Assembly: GCF_015024225.1 (NCBI RefSeq)
Contig: NZ_JACJGM010000003.1
Span: forward strand, 124,001 to 188,000
Direction: 5' to 3'
DNA from: Nocardioides lijunqiniae
GTDB taxonomy: Bacteria > Actinomycetota > Actinomycetes > Propionibacteriales > Nocardioidaceae
Length of the DNA: 64,000 nt
Shown: positions 32,852-41,250 of the stretch, one piece after another
Layout: every line of letters begins with the position of its first letter
Numbering within the stretch: position 1 is the first letter of the stretch
Made by a program: the position numbers and the translations under genes
Notes under the pieces: generated by a model
Database searches by the model: none
The model's input: only the letters and a program-made list of their open reading frames with translations
What the model was told of the DNA's origin: nothing

Positions 32852-34227
32852 CAGAGCCTTTCGAAGCCGCGGCGCAGCTCCCAGTCGGTGACGGCGGCGT
32901 TGAAGGAGGCCAGCTCCACGTCGGCCATGTTGGTGTAGTGCTCGACGACCTCGTCGCCGAACGCCGCCCGCGCGATCGCGGACGAGGCGAAGGCCTCGCG
33001 GGCGGCGGCCATCGTCGCGGGCACCTTGGGGCGACCGGACGTGTAGGCGTTGCCGGTGAGCGGCTCCTCCAGCTCGAGCCCGTGCTCGATGCCGTGCAGG
33101 CCGCCGGCGATCATCGCAGCCAGGGCGAGGTAGGGGTTGGCGTCGGCGCCGGGCACGCGGTTCTCCATGCGGGCGCCGGCGCCCCGGCCCACCAGCCGCA
33201 GCGCGCAGGTGCGGTTGTCCAGGCCCCACGCGATCGTCGTCGGCGCGAACGAGCCGTCGGCGAAGCGCTTGTAGGAGTTGATGTTGGGCGCGAACAGCAG
33301 CGTGAAGTCGGCGACGGTCGCCAGCACGCCCGCCACGAAGTGGTCGTAGAGCCTGGTGCGCTCGCCGGCGTCCTCGTCCCAGAACACCAGCGACCCGTCG
33401 GTGCCGCGCAACGAGAGGTGGATGTGGCACGAGCTGCCCTCGCGGGCGTCGTACTTGGCCATGAACGTGATCGCCTTGCCCTGCTGAGCGGCGATCTCCT
33501 TGGCGGCGTTCTTGTAGACCGCGTGGTTGTCGGCGGTCGTCATCGCGTCGGCGTAGAGGAACCCGATCTCGTGCTGGCCGAAGTTGCACTCGCCCTTGGC
33601 GCCCTCGACGTCGAGGCCGGCGGCGTACATGTGGTTGCGGATGGAGCGCAGCAGCGGCTCGGCGCGGGTGGTGCCGAGGATGGAGTAGTCGACGTTGTAC
33701 TGGTTGACCGGCGTGAGGTCGCGGTAGCCGGAGTCCCAGGCCTGCTCGTAGGTCGTGTCGAACGCGATGAACTCCAGCTCGGTTCCGGCCAGCGCGGTCC
33801 AGCCCTGCTCGGCGCACCGGTCGAGCTGCTTGGCCAGGATCGTGCGCGGCGACTGCACGACGGGGGAGTGGTCGGGCCACACCAGGTCGCACTGCACCAT
33901 CGCGGTGCCCTCGAGGTGCGTGAGCAGCCGGATCGTCTGCTCGTCCAGCACGAACTCCATGTCGCCGTAGCCCTTGTCCCACGACGACATCGCGTAGCCG
34001 TCGACGGTGTTCATGTCGACGTCGACCGACAGCAGGTAGTTGCAGCCCTCGGTGCCGTGGCCGACGACGTGGTCGGCGAAGTAGTGGCCATGCAGGCGCT
34101 TGCCCTGCAGCCGCCCCTGCATGTCGGTGAACGCGACGATCACGGTGTCGACCGCGCCGTCGCGGATGCGGTCGAGCAGGTGCTGCATGCTCAGGTGACG
34201 CTCGTTGCGCAGTTCCTTGCCGGTCAT
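32851..34227 (-). CDS. glutamine-synthetase-like gamma-glutamyl-amine ligase (PuuA/GlnA4 type)
   Basis: A 458-residue GlnA-fold ligase. The catalytic signatures are present: ELEFIAF, the metal-binding GECNFGQHEIGF, SSCHIHLSL, APNINSYKRF and a phosphate-binding NRTCALRLVG ... MENRVPGADANPYLA. The tyrosine adenylylation loop of true GlnA is not seen. Homologues join glutamate to polyamines or ethanolamine instead of ammonia, and the neighbours (PuuD-like, aldehyde dehydrogenase, permease) favour such a role. Polyamine versus ethanolamine cannot be settled, though a choline/ethanolamine-kinase-like gene nearby hints at the latter. It starts seven bases after the regulator stop. Confidence 0.87.
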   Translation of the reverse strand: MTGKELRNERHLSMQHLLDRIRDGAVDTVIVAFTDMQGRLQGKRLHGHYFADHVVGHGTEGCNYLLSVDVDMNTVDGYAMSSWDKGYGDMEFVLDEQTIRLLTHLEGTAMVQCDLVWPDHSPVVQSPRTILAKQLDRCAEQGWTALAGTELEFIAFDTTYEQAWDSGYRDLTPVNQYNVDYSILGTTRAEPLLRSIRNHMYAAGLDVEGAKGECNFGQHEIGFLYADAMTTADNHAVYKNAAKEIAAQQGKAITFMAKYDAREGSSCHIHLSLRGTDGSLVFWDEDAGERTRLYDHFVAGVLATVADFTLLFAPNINSYKRFADGSFAPTTIAWGLDNRTCALRLVGRGAGARMENRVPGADANPYLALAAMIAGGLHGIEHGLELEEPLTGNAYTSGRPKVPATMAAAREAFASSAIARAAFGDEVVEHYTNMADVELASFNAAVTDWELRRGFERL

Positions 34228-34234
34228 GGGGCTC

Positions 34235-34969
34235 CTATCCCAGGAGGCCGCGCAGGAGCGCGGCCGTGTCGTCGCAGTGGTGCTCCATGGCCCTGCGGGC
34301 CCGGTCGGGGCTGCCGGCGAGGATCGCCCGCACGACGGTGGCGTGCTGCCGGTCGGAGTGGGCGATGTTGGGCTCCAGCACCGGGATCGCCAGCAGCATC
34401 TCGTGGAGCGTCCCCTGCACCGACGTCACGGCCTCGATCAGCCGGGGCGACTCGCTCAGGGCGGCGATGGTCAGGTGGAAGCGGCTGTCGGCCTGCCGGT
34501 GGGAGGCCGCCTTGTCGGCGCCGGCCACCTCGGCGTGCGCCTGCTCCAGCCGCTCCCGTCGTACGGCGGTCAGCTCGAGCTGGGCGGCCAGGGCGGCCGC
34601 GCCCGGCTCCACCACCCGGCGGTACTCCAGCGCGTCCAGCCAGTCGGCGCGCTTGGCCTGCGGCACCCGGGCCGCGGCCCGACCCGAGGGCGTGCGCGGC
34701 TTGAGGGTGACCACCGTGCCGCCGCCGCGACCGCGCCTGGTCTGGACCAGCCCGGCCTCCCGCAGGGCGGCCATCGCCTCGCGCAGCGTGGCCCGCGAGA
34801 CGTGCAGCCGCAGGGCCAGCTCGCGCTCGGGCGGCAGGGTCGAGCCGAGCGGGTAGACCCCGAGCCGGATGGCCGTCCCGAGCTGCTCCACGCACGCCTC
34901 GAAGGCGTGGTGGCCCCGCACCGGTCGGAGCACCGCCTCGGGCAGGTGCTGCGCGCGGGAGGCGGTCAT
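34235..34969 (-). CDS. GntR-family (FadR/FCD type) transcription regulator
   Basis: A 244-residue regulator with a winged helix at residues 20-90 (LPPERELALRLHVSRATLREAMAALREAGLV) and a helical FCD ligand domain to the end. The metal-ligand pattern is D/H-rich (DSRFHLTIA, DRQHATVVRAI, AMEHH). The ATG at 34969 has AAGGA 9 bases upstream and is preferred to the longer frame from 35035, which would cover the operator. It is the first gene of the minus-strand amine operon and diverges from the permease. A palindrome at 35023-35038 next to its -10 is a good site for self-control. Confidence 0.87.
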   Translation of the reverse strand: MTASRAQHLPEAVLRPVRGHHAFEACVEQLGTAIRLGVYPLGSTLPPERELALRLHVSRATLREAMAALREAGLVQTRRGRGGGTVVTLKPRTPSGRAAARVPQAKRADWLDALEYRRVVEPGAAALAAQLELTAVRRERLEQAHAEVAGADKAASHRQADSRFHLTIAALSESPRLIEAVTSVQGTLHEMLLAIPVLEPNIAHSDRQHATVVRAILAGSPDRARRAMEHHCDDTAALLRGLLG

Positions 34970-35015
34970 GGCGACATCCTTCGGTCGAGCGGCGGCGGGT
35001 GTCAATCGGAACACG

Positions 35016-35021
35016 AGCCTA
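35016..35021 (-). promoter_or_regulatory. -10 hexamer TAGGCT (minus strand) for the amine operon
   Basis: TAGGCT predicts transcription from about 35009 with a 40-base leader before the regulator ATG. The palindrome at 35023-35038 abuts it on the upstream side. Confidence 0.4.
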
Positions 35022-35022
35022 A

Positions 35023-35038
35023 GGTCTGAGTTCATACC
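35023..35038. promoter_or_regulatory. candidate GntR operator between divergent amine transcripts
   Basis: GGTCTGAGTTCATACC is an inverted repeat with arms GGTCTGA and TCATACC matching at 6 of 7 positions around two bases. It lies directly upstream of the regulator -10 and upstream of the permease -35. Its size suits FCD-type GntR dimers. Confidence 0.45.
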
Positions 35039-35055
35039 AATTTAACGAGGAACCA

Positions 35056-35085
35056 TTTACAGCCCGGAGCCCGCAGGTCTAGCGT
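35056..35085 (+). promoter_or_regulatory. promoter of the permease gene (-35 TTTACA, -10 TAGCGT)
   Basis: TTTACA at 35056-35061 and TAGCGT at 35080-35085 are separated by 18 bases, the best two-box promoter in the window. The start codon is 39 bases after the -10, so there is a leader, with CCGGAAGG before the ATG. The surrounding bases are unusually AT-rich. Confidence 0.55.
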
Positions 35086-35124
35086 CCCGTTCACGATCGC
35101 ACTAACCACTCCGGAAGGCGCTCC

Positions 35125-36696
35125 ATGTCTGACGACACCAAGCCGAAGAACGCTGACGAGGAGCTCCTCGCGAAGCTCGGGTACTCGCAGGAGCTGAACC
35201 GCAGCTGGTCCGGCTTCTCCAACTTCGCCATCTCGTTCTCGATCATCTCGATCCTGGCCGGGTGCTTCACCAACTACGCGGCCGGCTTCAACAACGGCGG
35301 CCCGATCTCGATCTCGTGGTCCTGGCCGATCCTCGGCATCCTGATCCTGATCATCGGGTTCACGATGTCCGAGCTGGTCTCGGCCTACCCGACGTCGGGT
35401 GGCATCTACTGGTGGGCGGCCAAGCTGGGCGGCGCCCGGGCCGGGTTCTTCACCGGCTGGCTGAACCTCATCGGGCTGATCGCCGTGACCGCGGGCGTCT
35501 CCTACGGCTGCGCGACGTTCATCGACCTGACCCTCGACACCGTCTCCGACGGATGGGCCGAGAGCTCCGGTCTCGGGACCATCTTCCTGATCTTCGTCGT
35601 CGTCCTGGTCCTGGCCTCGGTGCTCAACATCTTCAGCAGCCACCTGATGGCGGTGCTCAACAACATCTCGGTGTGGTGGCACGTCGCGGGCGCGCTGATC
35701 ATCGTCGCGATCCTGGTGATCGTGCCCGACTCGCACCAGAGCCCGAGCTACGTCTTCACCGAGACCTTCAACAACTCCGGCTGGTTCGAGGGCAGCACGA
35801 GCGCGTTCGGCTTCTTCGCCGTCGTCATCCCCTTCGGCTTCCTGCTGACGCAGTACACGATCACCGGCTTCGACGCCTCGGCCCACCTCTCCGAGGAGAC
35901 CGAGTCGGCGTCCAACGCCGCCGCCCGCGGCATCTGGCAGTCGATCCTCTACTCGGTGATCGGCGGCTACATCCTGCTGCTGGCCGTCACGTTCGCGATC
36001 CCCGACGGCGTCGACGGCAACCCCGCCAACGCGGAGGTCGGCCTGGGCGGCGTCGCCTACATCTTCAACACCGCGCTCGGCCAGAACTGGGCCGGACTGG
36101 TGCTGTTCATCTCCGCCGCCGCCCAGTTCTTCTGCGCCACCGCCTGCATGACGTCGGCGTCGCGGATGACGTTCGCCTTCGCCCGCGACAACGGCATCCC
36201 CGGGTCGAAGCGGTGGGCTGCCCTCAGCGCCAACAAGGTGCCGGCCAACGCGGTGATGTTCGTGGCGGTCACCGCCACGATCGTCACCCTGCCGGCGCTG
36301 AAGAGCATCAACGGCATCCCGACTGCATTCTTCGCCGTCACCTCGATCGCGGTCATCGGCCTCTACCTCGCCTTCGCGATCCCGATCTGGCTGCGCTGGC
36401 GCATCGGCGAGGACTTCGAGCTCGGCTCGTGGAACAACGGCGCCAAGTACAAGTGGATGAACATCCTGGCCGTGGTCGAGATCGTGGTGGTCTGCCTGTT
36501 CCTGATGCTGCCCACCGTCCCGGCGGGCGCGCCGTGGCGCGACGAGTTCACCTGGGCGAGCGTCAACTACGCCCCGATCGTCACCCTGGGCGCGCTCCTG
36601 GCCCTGGCGGTCTGGTGGAGCGTCTCGGCCAAGCACTGGTTCACCGGTCCGAAGATGACGATCGACAAGGCCGTCATCGAGGCCTTCGACGACTAG
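35125..36696 (+). CDS. APC-family amino acid/amine permease
   Basis: A 523-residue protein with about twelve membrane helices. The N-terminal GYSQELNRSWSGFSNFAISF and the following SAYPTSGGIYWWAAKLGG are typical of the amino acid-choline-type (ACT/GABA permease) branch of the APC superfamily. Substrates include GABA, choline, ethanolamine and amino acids. It is the first gene of the plus-strand arm of the amine locus, so it probably imports the substrate of the pathway. The stop overlaps the GTG of the next gene. Confidence 0.88.
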   Translation: MSDDTKPKNADEELLAKLGYSQELNRSWSGFSNFAISFSIISILAGCFTNYAAGFNNGGPISISWSWPILGILILIIGFTMSELVSAYPTSGGIYWWAAKLGGARAGFFTGWLNLIGLIAVTAGVSYGCATFIDLTLDTVSDGWAESSGLGTIFLIFVVVLVLASVLNIFSSHLMAVLNNISVWWHVAGALIIVAILVIVPDSHQSPSYVFTETFNNSGWFEGSTSAFGFFAVVIPFGFLLTQYTITGFDASAHLSEETESASNAAARGIWQSILYSVIGGYILLLAVTFAIPDGVDGNPANAEVGLGGVAYIFNTALGQNWAGLVLFISAAAQFFCATACMTSASRMTFAFARDNGIPGSKRWAALSANKVPANAVMFVAVTATIVTLPALKSINGIPTAFFAVTSIAVIGLYLAFAIPIWLRWRIGEDFELGSWNNGAKYKWMNILAVVEIVVVCLFLMLPTVPAGAPWRDEFTWASVNYAPIVTLGALLALAVWWSVSAKHWFTGPKMTIDKAVIEAFDD

Positions 36697-37607
36697 TGCC
36701 CCTGTCCCAGCTCGACAGCGACCTGGACCGCCTCGCCTGCCTGGCGGGGCGGTCCCGCCGTGTCACCGAGCTGCCTGGCGGGCTCACCAACCACAACGTG
36801 CGGGTGCGGACCGACGACGGCGGCGACTACGTCGTGCGGTGCTCGACCGAGGACGTGAGCCTGCTCGGCATCGACCGCGACGCGGAGCACCACAACACGC
36901 GACGGGCCGCGGAGGCCGGGGTGGGCGCCGGGGTCGTGGAGTACCGGCCGGACCTGCGGATGCTGGTCATCGAGCACCTTCCCGGCGACGTGCTCGACAA
37001 CGCGGCGCTCGCCGACCCGGCCGTGCTGGGGCGCGCCGCCGACGCGGTGCGACGGCTGCACGCCGGGCCGCGCTTCGACGGTGACTTCGACATGTTCGCC
37101 CGCCAGGCGACGTACCTCGCGACGGTGAAGTCCGAGGGCTTCGCGCTGCCGGACGGCTACGACGACCTCGCCGACGCCTGGCACGACGTACGGCGTGCGC
37201 TCGCGGCCGCGCCGCGGCCGACCGTCCCGTGCAACAACGACCTGCTGGCCGCCAACTTCATCGACGACGGCGAGCGGGTGTGGCTCATCGACTACGAGTA
37301 CTCCGGCAACAACGACGCCGCCTTCGAGCTGGGCAACACCGCCACCGAGTGCGACCTCACCCCGGAGCTCACCGAGGCGTGGACCGTGGCCTACTTCGGC
37401 GACCCGACCCCGGCCGACCTGGCGCGGGTGCGCGTCCAGGCGCTGTGCTCGGCCTACGGCTGGTCGCTGTGGGGCTTCATCCAGGCGGCGACCAGCACGC
37501 TCGACTTCGACTTCTACGCGTGGGGCGAGGAGCGGTTCGAGAGGGCCGCCGCCGGCCTGCGCGGACCCGACCTGTCCCGACTGCTCACGGAGACCACCGG
37601 TGGTTGA
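36696..37607 (+). CDS. choline/ethanolamine-kinase-like phosphotransferase
   Basis: A 303-residue protein kinase-fold phosphotransferase. LPGGLTNHNVRVRTDDGGDYVVRC is the N-terminal lobe with the lysine position taken by VVRC (Arg), and CNNDLLAANFID with WLIDYEYSGNNDAAFELGN forms the catalytic and metal loops, close to choline kinases (HNDxxxxN and IDxExxxxN). The usual catalytic loop histidine is Cys here (PCNND), an oddity also seen in some bacterial members. The GTG lies in TAGTG, overlapping the permease stop by one base. The likely substrate is an amino alcohol such as choline or ethanolamine. Confidence 0.78.
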   Translation: MPLSQLDSDLDRLACLAGRSRRVTELPGGLTNHNVRVRTDDGGDYVVRCSTEDVSLLGIDRDAEHHNTRRAAEAGVGAGVVEYRPDLRMLVIEHLPGDVLDNAALADPAVLGRAADAVRRLHAGPRFDGDFDMFARQATYLATVKSEGFALPDGYDDLADAWHDVRRALAAAPRPTVPCNNDLLAANFIDDGERVWLIDYEYSGNNDAAFELGNTATECDLTPELTEAWTVAYFGDPTPADLARVRVQALCSAYGWSLWGFIQAATSTLDFDFYAWGEERFERAAAGLRGPDLSRLLTETTGG

Positions 37608-40023
37608 CCTTCCCTCCCGCGCCCGCGTCGTCATCGTCGGGGGTGGCGTCATCGGCACCTCGGTGGCCTACCACCTGGCGAAGCTGGGCTGGACCGACGT
37701 GCTGCTGCTCGAGCAGGGGCACCTCTCGGGCGGCACGACGTGGCACGCGGCCGGCCTGGTCGGGCCGCTGCGGGCCTCGGAGAGCGGGACCCGGCTGGTG
37801 CAGTACTCCGCCGAGCTCTACGCCTCGCTCGAGGAGGAGACCGGCCTGGCCACGGGCTACCGCAACGTCGGCGGCGTCATCGTGGCGCGCACCGAGGACC
37901 GGATGACCCAGCTGCGGCGCACTGCGGCGAACGCCACGGCCTACGACATGGACTGCGAGCTGATCTCGCCCGAGCGCGCGCAGGAGCTGTGGCCGGCGAT
38001 GCGCGTCGACGACCTGCTCGGCGCGATCTGGCTGCCCGGCGACGGCAAGGTCAACCCCACCGACGTGACGCAGGCGCTGGCCAAGGGCGCCCGGCAGCGC
38101 GGGGTCCGCATCGCCGAGCGCGTGCGCGTCACCGGCTTCGACGTCGTGGACGGTCCGCGCCGGCCGCGGGTCACCGGCGTGCGCACCGACCACGGCGACG
38201 TCGAGGCCGAGGTGGTCGTCAACTGCGGCGGCCAGTGGGCCAAGGCGCTGGGCGACCTCGCCGGGGTGACCGTGCCGCTGCACTCCGCGGAGCACTTCTA
38301 CGTCGTGACCGAGGCGGTCGAGGGCTGTCACCCCGACCTGCCGATCATGCGCGACCCCGACGGCTGGACCTACTTCAAGGAGGAGGTCGGCGGGCTCGTG
38401 GTCGGCGGCTTCGAGCCGGAGGCCAAGCCGTGGCGGTCGCCGTCCGACCTGCCCTACCCCTTCGAGTTCCAGCTGCTGGAGGAGGACTGGGAGCACTTCT
38501 CGGTGCTGATGGACGAGGCGCTGGTGCGGGTGCCGGCGCTGGCCGACACCGGGATCCGCAAGTTCTACAACGGTCCGGAGTCGTTCACCCCCGACAACCA
38601 GTTCCTGCTGGGCGAGGCGCCCGAGGTCGCCGGGTTCTTCGTGGGCGCGGGCTTCAACTCGGTCGGCATCGCGTCGGCCGGCGGGGCCGGGCGGGCGCTG
38701 GCGGAGTGGATCGTCGAGGGCGAGCCGACCAGCGACCTGGTCGCGGTCGACGTACGCCGCTTCGCGCCGTTCCACGGCGACGAGGGCTGGCTGCGCTCGC
38801 GGGTCTCGGAGGTGCTCGGCCTGCACTACGCCGTGCCGTGGCCCAACCGCGAGCTCGAGTCGGGCCGCCCGCAGCGCACCTCGCCCCTGCACGACGTGCT
38901 GGCCGCGGCCGGGGCGGTCTTCGGGACCCGGATGGGCTGGGAGCGCCCGCTGGTCTTCGGCCCCCAGACGCTCGACTACGCGTGGGGCAGGCCGGACTGG
39001 CTCGACGCGTCGGCGGCCGAGCAGCGCGCGACGCGGACGTCGGTGGCGGTGTTCGACCAGACGTCGTTCAGCAAGTACGTCGTGGCGGGGCCGGGCGCGC
39101 TGGCCGCGCTGCAGTGGCTGTGCGCGGCCGACGTCGACGTGCCGGTGGGCGGCTGCGTCTACACGCCCCTGCTCAACCGGCGCGGGACCTACGAGGCCGA
39201 CCTCACCGTCACGCGCACCGGCGAGTCGGACTTCCTGCTCGTGTCGAGCTCGGCGACCACGGTGCGCGACCTCGACTGGCTCCGCCGCCAGGCGCCGGAC
39301 GGGCTGGAGGTGAGCGTCACCGACGTCACCGACGACCACGCCGTCCTGGGCGTCATGGGACCGTCCTCGCGCGACCTGCTCGCCGGCCTGTCGGAGGCGG
39401 ACCTCTCCGAGGAGGGCTTCGCGTTCGCGACCAGCCGCGAGATCGATGTCGCCGGGGTGAGCCTGCGCGCGACCCGGATGACCTACGTCGGCGAGCTCGG
39501 CTGGGAGCTGATGGTGCCGGTCGCCGACGCCGTGGCCGTGCACGCGGCGCTGCGCGACGGCGGGGCCCTCGACGCGGGCTACTACGCGATCGAGTCGCTG
39601 CGCCTCGAGAAGGGCTACCGCGCCTTCGGGCGCGAGCTCACGCCCGACCTCACGCCCGTCGAGGCAGGCCTGGTCTTCGCCACCGCGCTCAAGGGCGACA
39701 AGGACTTCCTCGGGCGCGCCGCCCTGGAGGCCCACCGCGAGGCGCTGGCCGCCGGCGGGCCGCGCCGACGGGTGGTGTCGCTCGTGGTGGCCGACCCTGC
39801 GCCGATGCTCTGGGGTGGGGAGCTGGTGCTGCGCGACGGCACGCCGGTCGGCCAGGTGACGAGTGCCGCGTGGGCGCAGACCGTCGGGTCGAGCGTCGGG
39901 CTGGCCCTGCTGCGCCACGACGGCCCGGTGACCTCGGACTGGCTGGGGTCGGGGGAGTGGCGCGTCGACGTGGGCGGAGAGCTGACCGCCGTACGGCTGT
40001 CGCTGGCGGCGCCGCTGCGCTGA
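37600..40023 (+). CDS. FAD-dependent oxidoreductase fused to a GcvT domain (dimethylglycine/sarcosine dehydrogenase type)
   Basis: An 807-residue two-part enzyme. Residues 5-410 form an amine oxidase (DAO-type) domain with the dinucleotide motif VVIVGGGVIGTSVAYHLAKL and GGTTWHAAGLVGPLR, the flavin-anchoring segment of dimethylglycine dehydrogenases. Residues from about 430 form a GcvT-like aminomethyltransferase domain (VFDQTSFSKYVV, GYYAIESLRLEKGYRAFGRELT, KDFLGRAAL). Such fusions demethylate N-methyl amines and pass the methyl carbon to tetrahydrofolate. The GTG start overlaps the kinase-like gene by eight bases. It suggests that the imported amine, or a product of it, is N-methylated. Confidence 0.88.
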   Translation: MVDLPSRARVVIVGGGVIGTSVAYHLAKLGWTDVLLLEQGHLSGGTTWHAAGLVGPLRASESGTRLVQYSAELYASLEEETGLATGYRNVGGVIVARTEDRMTQLRRTAANATAYDMDCELISPERAQELWPAMRVDDLLGAIWLPGDGKVNPTDVTQALAKGARQRGVRIAERVRVTGFDVVDGPRRPRVTGVRTDHGDVEAEVVVNCGGQWAKALGDLAGVTVPLHSAEHFYVVTEAVEGCHPDLPIMRDPDGWTYFKEEVGGLVVGGFEPEAKPWRSPSDLPYPFEFQLLEEDWEHFSVLMDEALVRVPALADTGIRKFYNGPESFTPDNQFLLGEAPEVAGFFVGAGFNSVGIASAGGAGRALAEWIVEGEPTSDLVAVDVRRFAPFHGDEGWLRSRVSEVLGLHYAVPWPNRELESGRPQRTSPLHDVLAAAGAVFGTRMGWERPLVFGPQTLDYAWGRPDWLDASAAEQRATRTSVAVFDQTSFSKYVVAGPGALAALQWLCAADVDVPVGGCVYTPLLNRRGTYEADLTVTRTGESDFLLVSSSATTVRDLDWLRRQAPDGLEVSVTDVTDDHAVLGVMGPSSRDLLAGLSEADLSEEGFAFATSREIDVAGVSLRATRMTYVGELGWELMVPVADAVAVHAALRDGGALDAGYYAIESLRLEKGYRAFGRELTPDLTPVEAGLVFATALKGDKDFLGRAALEAHREALAAGGPRRRVVSLVVADPAPMLWGGELVLRDGTPVGQVTSAAWAQTVGSSVGLALLRHDGPVTSDWLGSGEWRVDVGGELTAVRLSLAAPLR

Positions 40024-40092
40024 CGCCGGGCCGGTGCCGGATCGTTACCGGTGCTTTGCCGCGTTCGGGACCGGGCGACGTGCCGGGGCCAC

Positions 40093-40098
40093 TAGCCT
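40093..40098 (+). promoter_or_regulatory. -10 hexamer TAGCCT before the SpoIIE-type gene
   Basis: TAGCCT lies 48 bases before the GTG at 40147, and 6 bases before another GTG at 40105 that opens a seven-codon frame. Confidence 0.45.
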
Positions 40099-40104
40099 TC
40101 CGCT

Positions 40105-40128
40105 GTGGATCCGGACCGACGTGCGTGA
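40105..40128 (+). other. possible leaderless mini-ORF (seven codons)
   Basis: GTG at 40105, 6 bases after TAGCCT, reads V-D-P-D-R-R-A and stops at TGA 40126-40128, in frame with the main gene 18 bases further on. The spacing equals that of leaderless starts elsewhere in the window. It could be an upstream control peptide or chance. Confidence 0.25.
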
Positions 40129-40146
40129 CACGCCTGTGATGAGCCA

Positions 40147-41250
40147 GTGACGACCGCGGCCTCGCGCTACGTCCGCGAGCGCGTGCGCCGCTGGCGCAGC
40201 GGCTCGACGGAGGGACAGCGCGAGGTGCTGGCCGTCCTCATGGTCTGCGTCGTCGGGTCGTTCACGATCTCGGTCATCGACTACGACCTGGTGCCGTTCA
40301 CGGCGTTCTTCGTCTGGCTCATCGTCGGGATGCTGCTCTTGCGCTTCTGGTTCCTGGCCGTGATGACGGGCTGGACGGCACTGGCCGCGGTGTCGGCGAT
40401 GCTCATCGACGGACCCGTCACCGGGCCGCGAGGCGCTGCGCTGCTCACGCTGGGCGTCGCGGTGTCGCTGATCCTGTACCAGTCGAGCCGCCAACGCAGC
40501 GGGCTGCCGTCGCCGCTGAGCGAGGCCCTGCTGTCCGAGCTCAAGGAGCGGCTGCAGTCGCAGGGGGCGCTGCCCGCGCTGCCGCCGGGCTGGCACGCCG
40601 AGACCGCGATGATCGCCTCCGACGGGGTGGGCTACGCCGGCGACTTCCTGGTGGCCGACCTGGCCGACGGGGGGCGTCACTTCGAGCTGGTGCTCGTCGA
40701 CGTGTGCGGCAAGGGGCTGGGCGCCGGCCCCCAGGCGCTGCAGTTCGCCGGGGCCCTGGGCGGGCTCATCGGGTCGCTGCCGCCGGCCGAGCTCATGCAG
40801 GCAGCCAACCGCTTCCTGCTGCGCCGCCATCTCGACGACTCCTTCGCCACGGCCGTCCACGTGGCCGTCGACCTCGACGAGGGCCGCTACTCCATCACCA
40901 GCGCCGGTCACCCGCCGGCGCTGCGCTGGGAGGCGGCCGCCGACGTGTGGCACATCGACAACGCGCGGGGCATGGCGATCGGCATCGAGCCCGACCCCGA
41001 GCTGACGGTCAGCGAGGGCGTCCTGGCCCCCGGCGACGCGCTGCTCTTCTACACCGACGGCGTGATCGAGACGCCCACGAGCGACCTGGACTCCGGCATC
41101 GACTGGCTGCGCGACATCGCCCGCGAGGCGATCCACCAGGGCCCCGTCGGCTCCGCGCACCGGATGGTCGCGCGCGTGGAGCGCGGCGACGACGACCGCG
41201 CGGTGCTCCTGCTCAGCCGGACCGGGGGCGCGAGTACAGCTCCCGGATGA
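40147..41250 (+). CDS. membrane-linked PP2C-type (SpoIIE domain) phosphatase
   Basis: A 367-residue protein with three or four membrane helices in residues 28-115 and a SpoIIE/PP2C-like phosphatase domain from about 145. The metal motifs are GYAGDFLV, VLVDVCGKGLGAG, SAGHPPAL and LFYTDGVIE. Such proteins remove phosphate from anti-sigma-factor antagonists in partner-switching systems; no anti-sigma or STAS gene is adjacent. The start is the first usable GTG after an in-frame stop at 40126. Its last 38 bases overlap the opposed ABC gene. Confidence 0.85.
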   Translation: MTTAASRYVRERVRRWRSGSTEGQREVLAVLMVCVVGSFTISVIDYDLVPFTAFFVWLIVGMLLLRFWFLAVMTGWTALAAVSAMLIDGPVTGPRGAALLTLGVAVSLILYQSSRQRSGLPSPLSEALLSELKERLQSQGALPALPPGWHAETAMIASDGVGYAGDFLVADLADGGRHFELVLVDVCGKGLGAGPQALQFAGALGGLIGSLPPAELMQAANRFLLRRHLDDSFATAVHVAVDLDEGRYSITSAGHPPALRWEAAADVWHIDNARGMAIGIEPDPELTVSEGVLAPGDALLFYTDGVIETPTSDLDSGIDWLRDIAREAIHQGPVGSAHRMVARVERGDDDRAVLLLSRTGGASTAPG

